NCBI RefSeq assembly: GCF_005116645.1
Contig: NZ_SWCM01000017.1
Location: 17,446 to 81,445, forward strand
DNA: 64,000 nt
DNA from: Desulfopila sp. IMCC35006
Lineage (GTDB): Bacteria > Desulfobacterota > Desulfobulbia > Desulfobulbales > Desulfocapsaceae
Reading direction: 5' to 3'
In this document: positions 63,864 through 64,000 of the stretch, piece by piece
Numbering within the stretch: the stretch's first letter is position 1
Layout: every line of letters starts with the position of its first letter
The notes under the pieces: generated by a model
The model's input: only the letters and a program-made list of their open reading frames with translations
Databases searched by the model: none
Told to the model about the DNA's origin: nothing
Position numbers and translations under genes: made by a program

Positions 63864-63895
63864 AAAAGCCCCAGCAGGAATCTGCTGGGGCTTTT
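63864..63895 (-). terminator. Rho-independent terminator of the rRNA operon
   Basis: A perfect 14-bp stem (AAAAGCCCCAGCAG with CTGCTGGGGCTTTT) has a 4-base loop. It lies directly after the 5S 3' end on the minus strand and has a T-run in that direction. Confidence 0.9.
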
Positions 63896-63906
63896 GCTTT
63901 ATAAAA

Positions 63907-64000
<94 letters not shown>

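Overview
This 64 kb window is chromosomal DNA from a Gram-negative bacterium. The gene content points to Desulfobacterota, probably a Desulfobulbales sulfate or sulfur reducer. I infer this from an A-adding tRNA nucleotidyltransferase fused to DHH and CBS domains, a stand-alone AICAR transformylase, a short GlmU-like uridylyltransferase, orphan PqqD-like and zinc-ribbon proteins, a deltaproteobacterial-style porin, and long palindromic intergenic repeats. No plasmid, prophage, transposase, tRNA or CRISPR array was seen. The right edge enters a 5S rRNA gene on the minus strand.

Layout. 0-9 kb: end of an acyl-CoA ligase, a repeat cluster, a molybdopterin oxidoreductase, a site-2 protease, the tRNA nucleotidyltransferase, a Xer-type recombinase and rpsU with its promoter and terminator. 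9-17 kb: FAD oxidoreductase, orphan solute-binding protein, UbiB/AarF kinase, zinc ribbon, glycosyltransferase, D-Ala-D-Ala ligase and FdhD. 17-23 kb: a signalling operon (periplasmic binding protein, double-Cache histidine kinase, NarL-type regulator), then MobB and a small exported protein. 23-31 kb: serS, an unusual tatC, an ftsB-like gene, and small genes including an XRE regulator with a Cys-rich tail, a UDG-like protein with an altered active-site motif, and a PqqD-like pair.

31-42 kb is the most unusual part. Five co-oriented genes encode a short FtsX permease, a LolD/MacB-type ATPase, a 1601-residue fusion of a catalytically degenerate M28 peptidase with an FtsX permease, and two large polytopic proteins related to the OPT superfamily. 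They look like one envelope-associated export or remodelling machine whose substrate I cannot name. A covarying palindromic repeat array lies directly downstream and supplies the last stop codon.

42-50 kb: M32 carboxypeptidase, then a minus-strand glycan locus (deacetylase, methyltransferase-like protein, two GT28-like and one GT4 glycosyltransferase, histidine phosphatase). 50-58 kb: outer-membrane proteins, an FG-GAP protein, a strongly expressed porin, an MFS exporter and a receiver/GAF/histidine kinase. 58-64 kb: dinG-like helicase, polyprenyl synthase, a tiny membrane protein, palindromic repeats, the AICAR transformylase, the GlmU-like protein and 5S rRNA.

Assignments rest on motifs read by eye; no database search was run.
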